DNA of 64,000 nucleotides from positions 1 through 64,000 of the forward strand of contig NZ_JABEQN010000018.1 of the NCBI RefSeq assembly GCF_014174165.1. Reading direction: 5' to 3'. Each line of letters starts with the position of its first letter. Position 1 is the stretch's first letter. The notes below the pieces were generated by a model. That model ran no database searches, was not told the origin of the DNA, and saw only the letters and a list, made by a program, of their open reading frames with translations. Of the stretch, positions 49,069 to 58,573 are shown piece by piece. The position numbers and the translations under genes are program-made. Source of the stretch: Gluconacetobacter dulcium (lineage in GTDB: Bacteria > Pseudomonadota > Alphaproteobacteria > Acetobacterales > Acetobacteraceae).

Positions 49069-51624
49069 GTGTCATCCTTCCGCTCGCTCGCCCTGGATTT
49101 CGTGCCTGTCAGCAGAAGGAGAGTTGTCGTTGGTTGCCGTCTTCATGCCCGGCGGGCGCTGCTGGCCGCGTCGATCCTGACGGCCTTCCCGGCCGTGGAG
49201 GCGTGGGCGGCTGATCCGGCGGCGGATGCCACACCGCAGCATGGCACCCGGACCGGCCGGAGTGGCGCCCAGGTGTTGAATGCCCCGCATGGTGCCGCCG
49301 TGATTCAGCCCGCCCGGCCGGCCGATGCGGGGGAAGCCATTATCGTGACCGGTACCCGCGAGACCGGGAAGAAGGCGCGGGACAGCTTGGCGCCGATCGA
49401 CATCGTCTCGGCCCGGCAGCTTGCGCAGACGGGGCAGCCGACGTTGCGCGAGGCGTTGGGGCAGTTGCTGCCTTCGCTGACGCTGCCGACCGGCGGCTTC
49501 GATACCGGCGCGCTGACCTCGGCCTTCAGCCTGCGCGGGTTGAGCCCGAACGAGACGCTGGTGCTGGTGGATGGCAAGCGGCGCCATACCACGGCGAATC
49601 TCTATGCCGATGGCGGGCCGCAGCAGGGGACCACGCCGGTCGATATCGACATGATTCCGATGGCGGCGATCGATCATGTGGAGATCCTGCGCGACGGGGC
49701 TTCGGCGCAATATGGGTCGGACGCCGTGGCGGGGGTGGTGAACATCATCCTCAAGACGCAGGACCATGGGTTCAACGCCCAGTCGATTACCGGCATCACG
49801 GCGGCGAAGGACGGGTTTCAGCAGGGCGTGTATCTGGATGGCGGGGCGAAGCTGGGGGCGCGCGGGTTCGTGCATGTCAGCGGCGATTTCGTGCATGAGG
49901 ACCACACGTTCCGCAGCGCGCCGGACCTGCGGACGGGGACCAAGATCAACAAGCTGCAAGGCCGGCCGGAGCAGACGCGCGAAAGCGTGGCGGTGAAGGC
50001 GGGGTATGACCTGACGGACGATATCCATGCCTATGCGCTGGCGACCTATGCGCACCGGCATGGCGAGGCGTTCCAGAACTATCGTCTGCCCAGTTCGCTG
50101 GCGACGCATCCTGAATATGCCGCCATCTATCCGAACGGCTATTCGCCGTTGGAGACGATCGATGAAAACGACTGGGAAGTCACGGCCGGCGTAAAGGGCG
50201 TGCTGCTGGGGTGGAACTGGGACCTGTCCTCGGTCTACGGGCGTGACTATGACGCGATCGGGTTGAAGGATTCGGCGAATTTCGCGGTGGCGCGGGATAC
50301 CGGGCGGACGCCGACGGCGATCGCGGCGCAGGGATTCAACAATGCGCAGTGGAGCAACAGCTTCGATCTGAGCCGGGCATTCCATCTCTCGGGCTGGCCG
50401 CACAGCATCAATGTGGCCGGGGGCGCGACCTATCGCTACGAGAGCTATTCGGTGGGCACCGGATCGCCGGATTCGACCTATGGCAGTGGGTCGGACGCGC
50501 TGGCGGGGACCAATGCGGGCAATGCCGGCAATTTCAACCGCGATGTCGTCGGCGGATATGTGGATATTGCCACGCATCTGCTGAAGAACTGGCAGTTCGA
50601 TCTGGCCGGGCGGTTCGAGCATTATACCGATGTGGGGGATACCGAGACCGGGAAACTGTCTACCCGCTACGATGCGTTCAAATGGCTGGCGTTTCGCGCC
50701 ACCATTTCCAACGGGTTCCATGCGCCCACGCTGGCGCAGGAGCATTACAGTTCTCTGACGCTGTCGCCGACGGCGGCGCGCGGGCTGATCGCCGCCAATT
50801 CGCCCGGTGCGCTGGCCAATGGCGCGGCGGCGCTGAAGCCGGAGCGCTCCACCAACGCGACGGGCGGGGTAATTGTCGAGCCGGTGAAGAACCTGCATGT
50901 GACGGTCGATGTCTATCAGATCAACCTGCGTGACCAGATCCTGCCCGGTGGCAACATCACCGGCGACGCGGCGCGCTCTGCCCTGAAGCTGAACGGCTTT
51001 ACGCTGCCTGAGGGATCGGACCAGTGGACGGCGGCCTCGCTCTCGACCAACTGGTTTGCCAATGTGGCCAGCACGCGCACGCAGGGGCTGGACCTGACGG
51101 CGACCTATCCGACGCGACTGGGCGATGTGGGGCGGATCGACTGGGATGTGGCCATCAACCTGAACCGGACCCGTCTGAGCCATCAGGCGGATTCCGCGAC
51201 CGGGAAGCCGCTGCTGTCGGCGCAGAGCATCGCGTACATCACCACGGCCTATCCGCGCAGCAAGATGATCTTTGGCGGACGTTTCACGCGCGGGGCCTGG
51301 ACGGTGGGCGTGCATGAGATCCGCTATGGCCAGACCACGTCGCAACTGACCTACTATACGGGGGCCGCCAATACGGGGTCGCTGTCCAGCACGATGTTCC
51401 TGCCGTTTCGGAACACGCCGAAATTCATCACGAACCTGGACATTACCTTTCGTGCCAACCGGAACTGGTCGTTCACGCTGGGGGCGAACAATCTGTTCGA
51501 TGCCCGCCCCAGCCGGGTGCCGGACGGGAACCGTTATCTGGGCGTGCCGCAATATTACATGAGCACGTCGCAGCTCGACATGAATGGCGGGTATTACTAC
51601 CTGCGTGCCAACCTGACCCTGTAA
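49069..51624 (+). CDS. TonB-dependent receptor without STN domain
   Basis: An 851-residue outer-membrane receptor starting at a GTG with TGGAG eight bases upstream. The signal region is ALLAASILTAFPAVEAWAAD, the TonB-box-like segment is EAIIVTGTRETGKKARDS, and the plug has IDIVSARQLAQTGQPTLREA, FSLRGLSPNETLVLVDGKRR and MAAIDHVEILRDGASAQYGS. The barrel ends in YYYLRANLTL. There is no signalling domain, so unlike its three neighbours it is a pure importer. The plug style (NETLVLVDGKRRH) matches receptors for glycans and vitamins more than siderophores, so it may take up a product of the enzymes encoded upstream. Its leader carries a palindrome and a terminator-like hairpin. Confidence 0.9.
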   Translation: MSSFRSLALDFVPVSRRRVVVGCRLHARRALLAASILTAFPAVEAWAADPAADATPQHGTRTGRSGAQVLNAPHGAAVIQPARPADAGEAIIVTGTRETGKKARDSLAPIDIVSARQLAQTGQPTLREALGQLLPSLTLPTGGFDTGALTSAFSLRGLSPNETLVLVDGKRRHTTANLYADGGPQQGTTPVDIDMIPMAAIDHVEILRDGASAQYGSDAVAGVVNIILKTQDHGFNAQSITGITAAKDGFQQGVYLDGGAKLGARGFVHVSGDFVHEDHTFRSAPDLRTGTKINKLQGRPEQTRESVAVKAGYDLTDDIHAYALATYAHRHGEAFQNYRLPSSLATHPEYAAIYPNGYSPLETIDENDWEVTAGVKGVLLGWNWDLSSVYGRDYDAIGLKDSANFAVARDTGRTPTAIAAQGFNNAQWSNSFDLSRAFHLSGWPHSINVAGGATYRYESYSVGTGSPDSTYGSGSDALAGTNAGNAGNFNRDVVGGYVDIATHLLKNWQFDLAGRFEHYTDVGDTETGKLSTRYDAFKWLAFRATISNGFHAPTLAQEHYSSLTLSPTAARGLIAANSPGALANGAAALKPERSTNATGGVIVEPVKNLHVTVDVYQINLRDQILPGGNITGDAARSALKLNGFTLPEGSDQWTAASLSTNWFANVASTRTQGLDLTATYPTRLGDVGRIDWDVAINLNRTRLSHQADSATGKPLLSAQSIAYITTAYPRSKMIFGGRFTRGAWTVGVHEIRYGQTTSQLTYYTGAANTGSLSSTMFLPFRNTPKFITNLDITFRANRNWSFTLGANNLFDARPSRVPDGNRYLGVPQYYMSTSQLDMNGGYYYLRANLTL

Positions 51625-51671
51625 TGCCGAAGCGTGGAGCCGCCGCGATGCGGTTCCATCGTGTGGAAAGG

Positions 51672-51696
51672 CCATTCCCCGTCTGCCGGGGAATGG
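51672..51696 (+). terminator. Hairpin after the receptor gene
   Basis: CCATTCCCC (51672-51680) and GGGGAATGG (51688-51696) form a perfect 9-bp stem with a 7-nt loop, 47 bp after the stop codon. There is no T tract, so termination may be factor-assisted. Confidence 0.5.
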
Positions 51697-51808
51697 CGGC
51701 GTCCGGCGGCGGGGCCGCTGTCATAATAAATTCGCGTGTCTGACGGTTTGTCGTCACGATAGGTTCCCGACTTCGGGCCAGCAACATGGCCTTGGAGACA
51801 TCTGGAAC

Positions 51809-52372
51809 TTGACCGTTTGCCCGCCTCATATCGTTCGATGGGTCTCGTCGCACGTGATCCCGCAGGAGCAGAAGGTCAGGGGGGCGTTGCGCCGGCTCGG
51901 CATCGCGGAGAGCGATATCGACGACCTGATCCAGGATGCCTATTGCCGTCTGGCGACGCTGCGGTCGGTGGATCACATTGACCGGCCGGGCGCCTATTTC
52001 ATGCAGATCGTCAAGAATGCCTGGCGTGACAGCCGCCGGCGGGCGCGGGTCGTCCGGCTTGAGGATTTTACGGAAAACGCGACGCTGACCGTCGAGGATG
52101 AGGCAACGGATATCGAGGCCGCCGTTTCGGCGCGCCAGCAGTTGGAACTGGTCGAGACATTGCTTGCCACGCTGCCCGAGCGATGCCGGACGATCTTTAC
52201 CTGGAGGCGGATGGAGGGGATATCGCAGCGGGAAATTTCGAGACGCCTTGGCGTGAGCGAGAATGTAGTCGAAAATGACATTCAGAAGGCGTTGCGCCTG
52301 ATCCAGCGGGCGCTGCGAGACCCTGTCGAAGAAGAGTGGAAGATTGACGATCAGTGGCGAAAAATCGGCTAG
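51809..52372 (+). CDS. FecI-type ECF sigma factor (cassette 3)
   Basis: A 187-residue ECF sigma factor beginning at TTG. Region 2 contains LGIAESDIDDLIQDAYCRLA and region 4 contains LPERCRTIFTWRRMEGISQR then SRRLGVSENVVENDIQKAL. It resembles cassette 2 (ESDIDDLIQDAY against IEIDDIIQQAW; RLGVSENVVEND against LHLNVSENVVEK) more than cassette 1, so the two cassettes may derive from one another. It overlaps the FecR gene start by 29 bp. Confidence 0.9.
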   Translation: MTVCPPHIVRWVSSHVIPQEQKVRGALRRLGIAESDIDDLIQDAYCRLATLRSVDHIDRPGAYFMQIVKNAWRDSRRRARVVRLEDFTENATLTVEDEATDIEAAVSARQQLELVETLLATLPERCRTIFTWRRMEGISQREISRRLGVSENVVENDIQKALRLIQRALRDPVEEEWKIDDQWRKIG

Positions 52373-53426
52373 GGAGATAGAGGCCGAAGCGGCCGCCTGG
52401 GCCGCGAAGCTGGACGCCATGCCGGATCGGGATCATCCGGGCCTGAACGAATGGGTCTCGTGCAGCCCCCGGCATGTCGGCGCCCTGCTGCGCGCGCAGG
52501 CCGCGCTGGCGCTGTTCGAGCCGGTGTCCGCCCGCGCGGGGCGGACGGACGTGGGCACGCCGGGCGAGAGAAGGGCGGATGGCCGCGTGCCTGACGAGAG
52601 TGCGCCTGACGAGGGCGCGCCGGCCAGGGATGCGCGGGGCGGGGGCGCGCAGGCCGGGAGCGGGCATGCTCCGGCCTGGAAGCGACTGACCTTTATCGGC
52701 GGGGGGATGGCCGCGCTGGTGGCGTCGCTTGTCGCCGTCCTGCTTCTCGACCCGTCGGGAGAGCGGTATGTGACCCAGACCGGCGAGGTCCGGTCGGTGG
52801 CGCTCAGCGATGGGTCGTCGGTGCTGATCGACGCGGGAAGCCGGATCGACATCGCCTTCGACGCGGGGCACCGCGATGTGCGCATGCAAGCCGGCAAGGT
52901 GCTGTTTCGCGCGACGCACGATGCGCGGCGCCCTTTTCGCGTGACCGTGGCGCAGGTCGTCATCACCGATATCGGCACGGCGTTCCAGGTGACGGATGAC
53001 GACCCTGTGGGCGATGTCGAAGTCCTGGTCACCGAAGGGGCGGTCAGGGTCGATTCTCCGGCGGGTCGGATCAGCCTGACGGCGGGCCAGCGCGCCCGGT
53101 TTCCGAAACACGCGATGGACGGACCCCGGCCGGAAGCGGTGCGCCTCGCCCCCACGGACATCGAGCGGATGCTGGCGTGGCAGGAAGGGCGGCTTGAACT
53201 GGACGGTGAAACGCTGGACAGCGCGGTGGCCGAGATCAACCGGCATAACCGGCTGCATCTGCGCGTCGGCAGCCCCGCGCTGGGTCGGGAAAGCCTCTAC
53301 GGATCGTTTCACATGGATGACGTGACGGGCTTCGCGCGTGCCGCCGCGGCGAGCCTGGGGGCCGAGGCGCGCGTCGAACAGGACGATATCGTGATCGATC
53401 CGCGAAAAAATCACGAGAACCGATAA
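52344..53426 (+). CDS. FecR-type anti-sigma/sigma regulator (cassette 3)
   Basis: A 360-residue FecR protein starting at a TTG within the sigma gene. The cytoplasmic DUF4880 segment is AAAWAAKLDAMPDRDHPGLN..WVSCSPRHVGALLRAQ, followed by a charged Arg/Gly/Asp-rich linker of about 45 residues. A transmembrane helix (FIGGGMAALVASLVAVLLLD), the FecR domain (VRSVALSDGSSVLIDAGSRI, MQAGKVLFRATHDARRPFRV) and the C-terminal DUF4974 (QEGRLELDGETLDSAVAEIN) complete it. The linker is unusually long. It transmits the receptor signal to the cassette 3 sigma factor. Confidence 0.9.
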   Translation: MTISGEKSAREIEAEAAAWAAKLDAMPDRDHPGLNEWVSCSPRHVGALLRAQAALALFEPVSARAGRTDVGTPGERRADGRVPDESAPDEGAPARDARGGGAQAGSGHAPAWKRLTFIGGGMAALVASLVAVLLLDPSGERYVTQTGEVRSVALSDGSSVLIDAGSRIDIAFDAGHRDVRMQAGKVLFRATHDARRPFRVTVAQVVITDIGTAFQVTDDDPVGDVEVLVTEGAVRVDSPAGRISLTAGQRARFPKHAMDGPRPEAVRLAPTDIERMLAWQEGRLELDGETLDSAVAEINRHNRLHLRVGSPALGRESLYGSFHMDDVTGFARAAAASLGAEARVEQDDIVIDPRKNHENR

Positions 53427-53478
53427 GGAAACCGTTTCCGGGGACGTCGAGAAGACAAAACATCCTTGGGAATGCTTC

Positions 53479-56073
53479 ATGCACGCTCTGTTTCACCGGC
53501 TGGCCGTGGGTTCGACCGTGTCCGCCGTCCTGATCGCCGCCCCGGCGCTGGCGCAAGTCGCGACCTTCGACGTGCCCGCGCAGGATGTCGCCAGTGCCGT
53601 AAGGCAATTCGCCCAGCAGGCGAAGATTCAGATCGTGATTTCCGGCCGGGTCGCGGAAGGGCGCCATACGCGCGCCATCAGCGGGGCAATGACGGTTGGG
53701 CAGGCGCTTGAACGGATGCTTGCCGACACCGGCCTGGTCGTCCGGAAGACCGGCGCGGGGATTTATGTCGTCGTCACCAGCCAGGATGCGGCGGCGCAGG
53801 GGGCTCCCCTGACGCCCATCCGCGCGGACGCGGGTGCGTCCGAGATGATCACGACCGTCGGCAAGGGCCAGGCCCGTTCGGTTTCGACCCTGTTGCGGTC
53901 GAACCTGGACGTGCTGCCGCCTGGGGTGAGCGTGCAGAAGGCGCTGAACATCCTGCCGGGCGTCAGCGCGCAATCAATGGATGCGCTTGGCATCAACGAG
54001 CAGTCGATGACCCTGCAAGTGCGCGGCTACAGCACCACGCATCTGGGCTACACGCTCGACGGCATGCCGCTCGGCGACGGTGCGTACAACAATTATAACG
54101 GCCTCAGCATCAACCGCGCGCTGATCTCGGACAATCTCGGCCATGCCGATCTTGCGACGGGGATCGCCGGCCTGGGTATCGCCTCGACCAGCAATCTCGG
54201 CGGGGCGGTCACCTATATGACCAGCAAGCCCCGCAGGAAGATGGGGTTCACGGTCAATCAGAGCTTTGGCAGCGAGGACGGGAAGCGTACCTTCGCGCGC
54301 TTCGATACCGGCGAACATGCCGGATTCTCGGCCTATTTTTCAGGGCAGTATGGCGAGCAGAACCTGTTCGTGCATCAGCGCGCCGATAACGGGTCCACCG
54401 TCGGGCAGTTCAACGGCAAGGTGGTGTATCAGTTCCATAACGGTTCGATCACCGCCTACGGGGACGTTTCGCGCACCAATCAGGCCGACACGCCTTATCT
54501 GTCGCAGAACATGCTCTCGCGCCTTGGCTGGGACTGGGGCGGTTATGCGCCGGACTGGCAATCTTATCTGGATCGCGCCTATTGCTCGGTGACCAAGCCG
54601 AAGGCGCCGACCAAATGCGTGCCCTCGAAAGCGCCGGAGAAGCTGTCGGATGTCACCTATACCAACGGCCAGATCCTGCGTGACGACAATCTGTTCTATG
54701 TCGCCGGGGATTATAACATCACCAGAACCCTGAGCGCGCATCTTCAGGTTTATCATCATACCGACACGGGGGCCGGCAATAACTGGATCACCGGATGGTC
54801 CACGCAGGGCACGGCGACCACCGCCGACGACCTGCCGGTGCAGATCCGCGATACGCGCTATACCATCGACCGGACCGGCGTGCTGGGCAACCTGAATTGG
54901 GTCGTCGGTTTCAACCATCTTCAGGCCGGGTTCTGGGTGGAAGACAATACCAGCAGCGCCGCGCGCTATATCTGGACCAACGTCACCGGACCCTTCAGCC
55001 TGGCGCAATATCTGCAAGGCCAGCCCGACCTGGCCCAATGGGTGCAGAAAACCACCTGGCAGACGCGGCAATTCTATGTTCAGGACTCGGCCAAATTCTT
55101 CAATGACGCGCTGACGATCGATTTCGGTTTCAAGGGCAGCTATTCCAGATCGGATGCCCAGGCCGAGCGGGGGATTGCCAGGACGGCGCCGCCGGCGTCC
55201 AGCCAGTTTGCCAGCGGCACGCTGACGGCCAAGGATTACTTCCTGCCGCAGGTCGGGCTGCATTATCAGATCGCGCCGCGACATGAGATGTTCGCGAGTT
55301 ATTCCGAAAACATGGCGATGTTCCAGGGGGGATTCAAGCTTGGCCCGCAATCGGTGTCGCAGGCCGTGTGGGATGCGCAGGGGAAGACGCTGAAGCCCGA
55401 GACGTCGCGCAGCGTCGAAGGCGGCTACCGCTATGTGAGCGGGTCGCTCCAGGCTTCGGTGACCGGGTACTGGACGAAATTCGATAATCGGCTGTTGCAG
55501 TACAATCCCTGCCCGACCAACCAGCAGCAGAATGCGGGTTGTGGCAATTCCTTCCACAATGCCGGCAGCGTCACGAGCCGGGGCGCGGAACTCGGGGTGC
55601 TGTGGCAGCCGCTGAAATGGCTGAGCTGGTACAATTCGGCGTCGTTCAACCGGACGACCTATGACAACGACCTGAACTGGTGCACGACGACCTGCATGCT
55701 CTATCGCACCGCCGGCAGGCAGCAGGTGGACACGCCGGAGAAAATGGCCGCGAGCATGCTGACCGCGCGGTGGAACGGTTTCTGGGCTTCGATCCAGGGC
55801 AAATATACCAGCCGGCGCTATTATACCTACACCAACGATGCCAGCTTCGGCGGGTATGGCACGGTCGATCTCGGGCTTGGCTACGATTTCAATTCCATCG
55901 GCTTCATGAGAGGCGCCAAGCTGGCGCTGAACATCACCAACCTGACCGACAAGCGCTATGCGTCGAACTTCGACAACAGCGTGTTCGCGCCGTCCGACAA
56001 ATCGGGGACCATTCAGGTCTTTCACGCATCGGCGCCGCGGCAGGTTTTCGGGACGTTCGGTTTCAGCTTCTAG
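53479..56073 (+). CDS. TonB-dependent transducer/receptor with STN domain (cassette 3)
   Basis: An 864-residue outer-membrane receptor. Signal peptide AVLIAAPALAQ, STN domain (FDVPAQDVASAVRQFAQQAK; ALERMLADTGLVVRKTG), plug (KALNILPGVSAQSMDALGIN, TLQVRGYSTTHLGYTLDGMP, LGIASTSNLGGAVTYMTSKP) and a barrel ending QVFGTFGFSF. The plug lacks the RGP motif of most siderophore receptors and has a GINEQ/RGYSTTHLGYT stretch seen in less characterised receptors. Cys pairs in extracellular loops (CSVTKPKAPTKC, CPTNQQQNAGCG, CTTTC) suggest disulfide-locked loops. It is the last gene of cassette 3, 52 bp after the FecR gene. The ligand is unknown. Confidence 0.92.
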   Translation: MHALFHRLAVGSTVSAVLIAAPALAQVATFDVPAQDVASAVRQFAQQAKIQIVISGRVAEGRHTRAISGAMTVGQALERMLADTGLVVRKTGAGIYVVVTSQDAAAQGAPLTPIRADAGASEMITTVGKGQARSVSTLLRSNLDVLPPGVSVQKALNILPGVSAQSMDALGINEQSMTLQVRGYSTTHLGYTLDGMPLGDGAYNNYNGLSINRALISDNLGHADLATGIAGLGIASTSNLGGAVTYMTSKPRRKMGFTVNQSFGSEDGKRTFARFDTGEHAGFSAYFSGQYGEQNLFVHQRADNGSTVGQFNGKVVYQFHNGSITAYGDVSRTNQADTPYLSQNMLSRLGWDWGGYAPDWQSYLDRAYCSVTKPKAPTKCVPSKAPEKLSDVTYTNGQILRDDNLFYVAGDYNITRTLSAHLQVYHHTDTGAGNNWITGWSTQGTATTADDLPVQIRDTRYTIDRTGVLGNLNWVVGFNHLQAGFWVEDNTSSAARYIWTNVTGPFSLAQYLQGQPDLAQWVQKTTWQTRQFYVQDSAKFFNDALTIDFGFKGSYSRSDAQAERGIARTAPPASSQFASGTLTAKDYFLPQVGLHYQIAPRHEMFASYSENMAMFQGGFKLGPQSVSQAVWDAQGKTLKPETSRSVEGGYRYVSGSLQASVTGYWTKFDNRLLQYNPCPTNQQQNAGCGNSFHNAGSVTSRGAELGVLWQPLKWLSWYNSASFNRTTYDNDLNWCTTTCMLYRTAGRQQVDTPEKMAASMLTARWNGFWASIQGKYTSRRYYTYTNDASFGGYGTVDLGLGYDFNSIGFMRGAKLALNITNLTDKRYASNFDNSVFAPSDKSGTIQVFHASAPRQVFGTFGFSF

Positions 56074-56081
56074 CGCGGGGT

Positions 56082-56107
56082 CTGTCTGAATGCGGGCATT
56101 CAGACAG
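56082..56107. repeat. Hairpin, copy B of a dispersed intergenic element
   Basis: CTGTCTGAATGC-GG-GCATTCAGACAG, a perfect 12-bp stem 8 bp after the receptor stop. The design matches copy A at 11251-11272. The next ~50 bases (a CAAACAATAAGCC segment, then GGCGCATTTTCGCC) resemble those after copy A. It probably also terminates transcription. Confidence 0.6.
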
Positions 56108-56242
56108 GTGAAGGGGCTTGGACAAACAATAAGCCGGCGCATTTTCGCCGAACGGGTTTCGTGAAGACCGACCCGGTGTTTTTCAGGATAGCCTCGCGCG
56201 CCTGGCGGACGGACGGCCCGCCAGGCGTTGCCCTTGGGGCGA

Positions 56243-58573
56243 TCAGGCGGCTGAGGCGCCTTTTTCCTTCAGGGCGCGCAGCACGTCCGCCGGGCGGATC
56301 GGCAGGTGGCGCATGCGCACGCCGACCGCGTTGAAGATCGCGTTGCCGATGGCCGGGGCGATCGGCGTGGTGCCGGGTTCGCCAAGGCCGGTCGGCTTTT
56401 CGGTGTTGGTGACGAATTCGATATCCATCTCCGGCACGTCGGCGATGCGCAGCGGGGTGTAGGTGTTGAGGTTGCGGTCGCGCGGCAGGCCGCCCACGAT
56501 CTCCGAACCCTCGAACAGCGCCATGCTGAGGCCCCACAGGGCCGCGCCTTCGGTCTGGGCGCGGGCGCCGTCGGGGTCGACGATGGTGCCGGCATCGACC
56601 ACCAGGGTGAGTTTCTGGCAGCGGACGATGCCGGTGGCGCGATCGACATGCACCAGGGCGGCGCAGGCGATCCAGGTCGGCATGCCGCGTTCCTGTCCGA
56701 AGGTGCTGGCAATGCCCAGCGCGGTGTCCTTGGGCAGGGGACGGCCCCAGCCGGCCTTTTCGGCCACCCGGCGGATCACGGCTGCCTGACGGAGCGCGCC
56801 GCCGGTGGAATCCGGTGCCTCGCCCTTGTTGCGACCGGCGCCGGTGAGGTGCTCCAGCCGGAACTGGACCGGGTCGCGGCCCTGGAGATGGGCGATTTCA
56901 TCCCACGAGGATTCCAGGCCCCAACTGACCCAGCCGGGGCTGACCGAACGCAGCCAGCCCGGCCGGAAGGTGCGGTTGGCGAGGTCGTTGGACAGCGCGC
57001 GCACGCGCAGCGGCCCGACCTCGTACCAATGGTCGCCGCCGGCGATGGCGAACGGGTCGTACGGTTTGCCGTCCACGCCCTTGGGCATGAAGGCCGGGGC
57101 CATCACCTGCGTCGGCCAGCCCGCCGAGGCATGGTATTCCATGGCCGTTATGGCCTTGCTGCCGTCGAACGCCACGCGGATGCGCTGGATGGAGGGCGAG
57201 CGGAACGAGTCGAACTGCATGTCGTCCGAGCGGGTCAGGATCAGCTTGACCGGCTTGCCCAGCGCCTTCGATGCCAGGGCGGCCGGGATCATGTAATCGC
57301 CGTTCAGCCGGCGGCCGAAGCCGCCGCCCAGCAGGTAACTGCGCAGGACGATGCTCTTCTCCGGCCGGCCCAGCGCCTTGGCCAGCGTGGGCAGGATCAG
57401 CGACTGCCACTGGTTGCCGGCGTGGATCTCGAAGATGCCGTCCTTCTCGAACGCCAGCGCGTTGGTCGGTTCGAGCTGGTAGTGCATGACCGAGGCGCAG
57501 GTATAATCCTGCGAAAAAACCGAGGCGGCGGCGGCGAAGGTGCTGTCCACGCCTTTGTCGTCGAACACCATCACGCCGCCTTCCTTGCGGTCGATCTGGG
57601 TTCTGCCGTGGTCGATCACGTCCTTTTCGGACACGTTGATCGTTTCGCCGGGTATCCAGTCCACTTTCAGCAGGTCGGCGGCGCGGATGGCGGCGCTGTA
57701 GGTGCTGGCGATGGCGACGACCCAGCCCTGTACGACCTCGGACGGGTCCTCGATCACCAGATAGCGCTGGTAGCCTTTGACCGCGCGGGCGGCGCTGTCA
57801 TCGACCGAGCGGACGCGCGCGCCGTAGCGGGTGGGCGGCATTTTGGGGCGGGCATAGACCATGCCCTCGACCTTGGCGTCGATGCCGTAGAGGGCGGTGC
57901 CGTTGGTCTTGGCCGGAATGTCGAGGGCCTTGAGGTCCTTGTTGCCGATCAGGTGGCGGTCGGCGGCCGGCTTGAGCGGCAGTTTGGCCAGTTCGTCGGG
58001 CGTGAAGCTGCGCGCGGGGTGGGCGCGGGCGACGATATCGCCGTAGCCGATGCTCCTGCCGCCGCCGATGACCATGCCGTTGCGGGTGGTACACTGGGCG
58101 GCGGGGATGCCCAGCAGGGTGGCGCCGGCCTCGGTCAGGGCGATGCGCGCGGCGGCGCCGGCCTGGCGGAAGACGTCCCACGTCATCCACACCGACCAGC
58201 TTCCGCCGGTGACCATCAGGCCCCATTTGGGGTCGCTGTCCACGTAGTTGATCGTGACGCGGCTCCAGTCCGCGTTCATCTCGTCGGCGATGATGCGGGC
58301 CAGGGCGGTGCCCACATGCTGGCCCATCTCGGCGCGGATGATGTTGACGGTGATGGCGCCGTCGGGCGCGATGGCGCACCAGATCGTGGGTTCGAACGCG
58401 CCGTCGCCGGGCAGGCCGGTGGCGGGGAACTGCTGGGCGGCGCGCGGGGCGGCGGGGAAGCCGAACATGACGCCGGCCCCCACGGCCGCCATCAGGAAGC
58501 CGCGCCGGGACAGGCCGGACCCGTCCGCGTGGCCGGCGCGCTGGCCGAGGGCGATGCGACCGAACTTACCCAT
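56243..58573 (-). CDS. aldH: Aldehyde dehydrogenase, molybdopterin large subunit
   Basis: A 776-residue periplasmic molybdo-enzyme of the xanthine-dehydrogenase family, the catalytic subunit of the membrane-bound ALDH of acetic acid bacteria, which oxidises acetaldehyde to acetate. A Tat signal is visible (SRRGFLMAAVGAGVMFG). Cofactor and active-site segments are IRAEMGQHVGTALARIIADE, YLLGGGFGRRLNGDYM and the catalytic-Glu region PTGLGEPGTTPIAPAIGNAI. It starts within the last 8 bp of the aldF gene, so the two are coupled, and electrons pass through AldF to AldG. The order (G-F-H on the minus strand) matches other acetic acid bacteria. The symbol follows that convention. Confidence 0.9.
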   Translation of the reverse strand: MGKFGRIALGQRAGHADGSGLSRRGFLMAAVGAGVMFGFPAAPRAAQQFPATGLPGDGAFEPTIWCAIAPDGAITVNIIRAEMGQHVGTALARIIADEMNADWSRVTINYVDSDPKWGLMVTGGSWSVWMTWDVFRQAGAAARIALTEAGATLLGIPAAQCTTRNGMVIGGGRSIGYGDIVARAHPARSFTPDELAKLPLKPAADRHLIGNKDLKALDIPAKTNGTALYGIDAKVEGMVYARPKMPPTRYGARVRSVDDSAARAVKGYQRYLVIEDPSEVVQGWVVAIASTYSAAIRAADLLKVDWIPGETINVSEKDVIDHGRTQIDRKEGGVMVFDDKGVDSTFAAAASVFSQDYTCASVMHYQLEPTNALAFEKDGIFEIHAGNQWQSLILPTLAKALGRPEKSIVLRSYLLGGGFGRRLNGDYMIPAALASKALGKPVKLILTRSDDMQFDSFRSPSIQRIRVAFDGSKAITAMEYHASAGWPTQVMAPAFMPKGVDGKPYDPFAIAGGDHWYEVGPLRVRALSNDLANRTFRPGWLRSVSPGWVSWGLESSWDEIAHLQGRDPVQFRLEHLTGAGRNKGEAPDSTGGALRQAAVIRRVAEKAGWGRPLPKDTALGIASTFGQERGMPTWIACAALVHVDRATGIVRCQKLTLVVDAGTIVDPDGARAQTEGAALWGLSMALFEGSEIVGGLPRDRNLNTYTPLRIADVPEMDIEFVTNTEKPTGLGEPGTTPIAPAIGNAIFNAVGVRMRHLPIRPADVLRALKEKGASAA

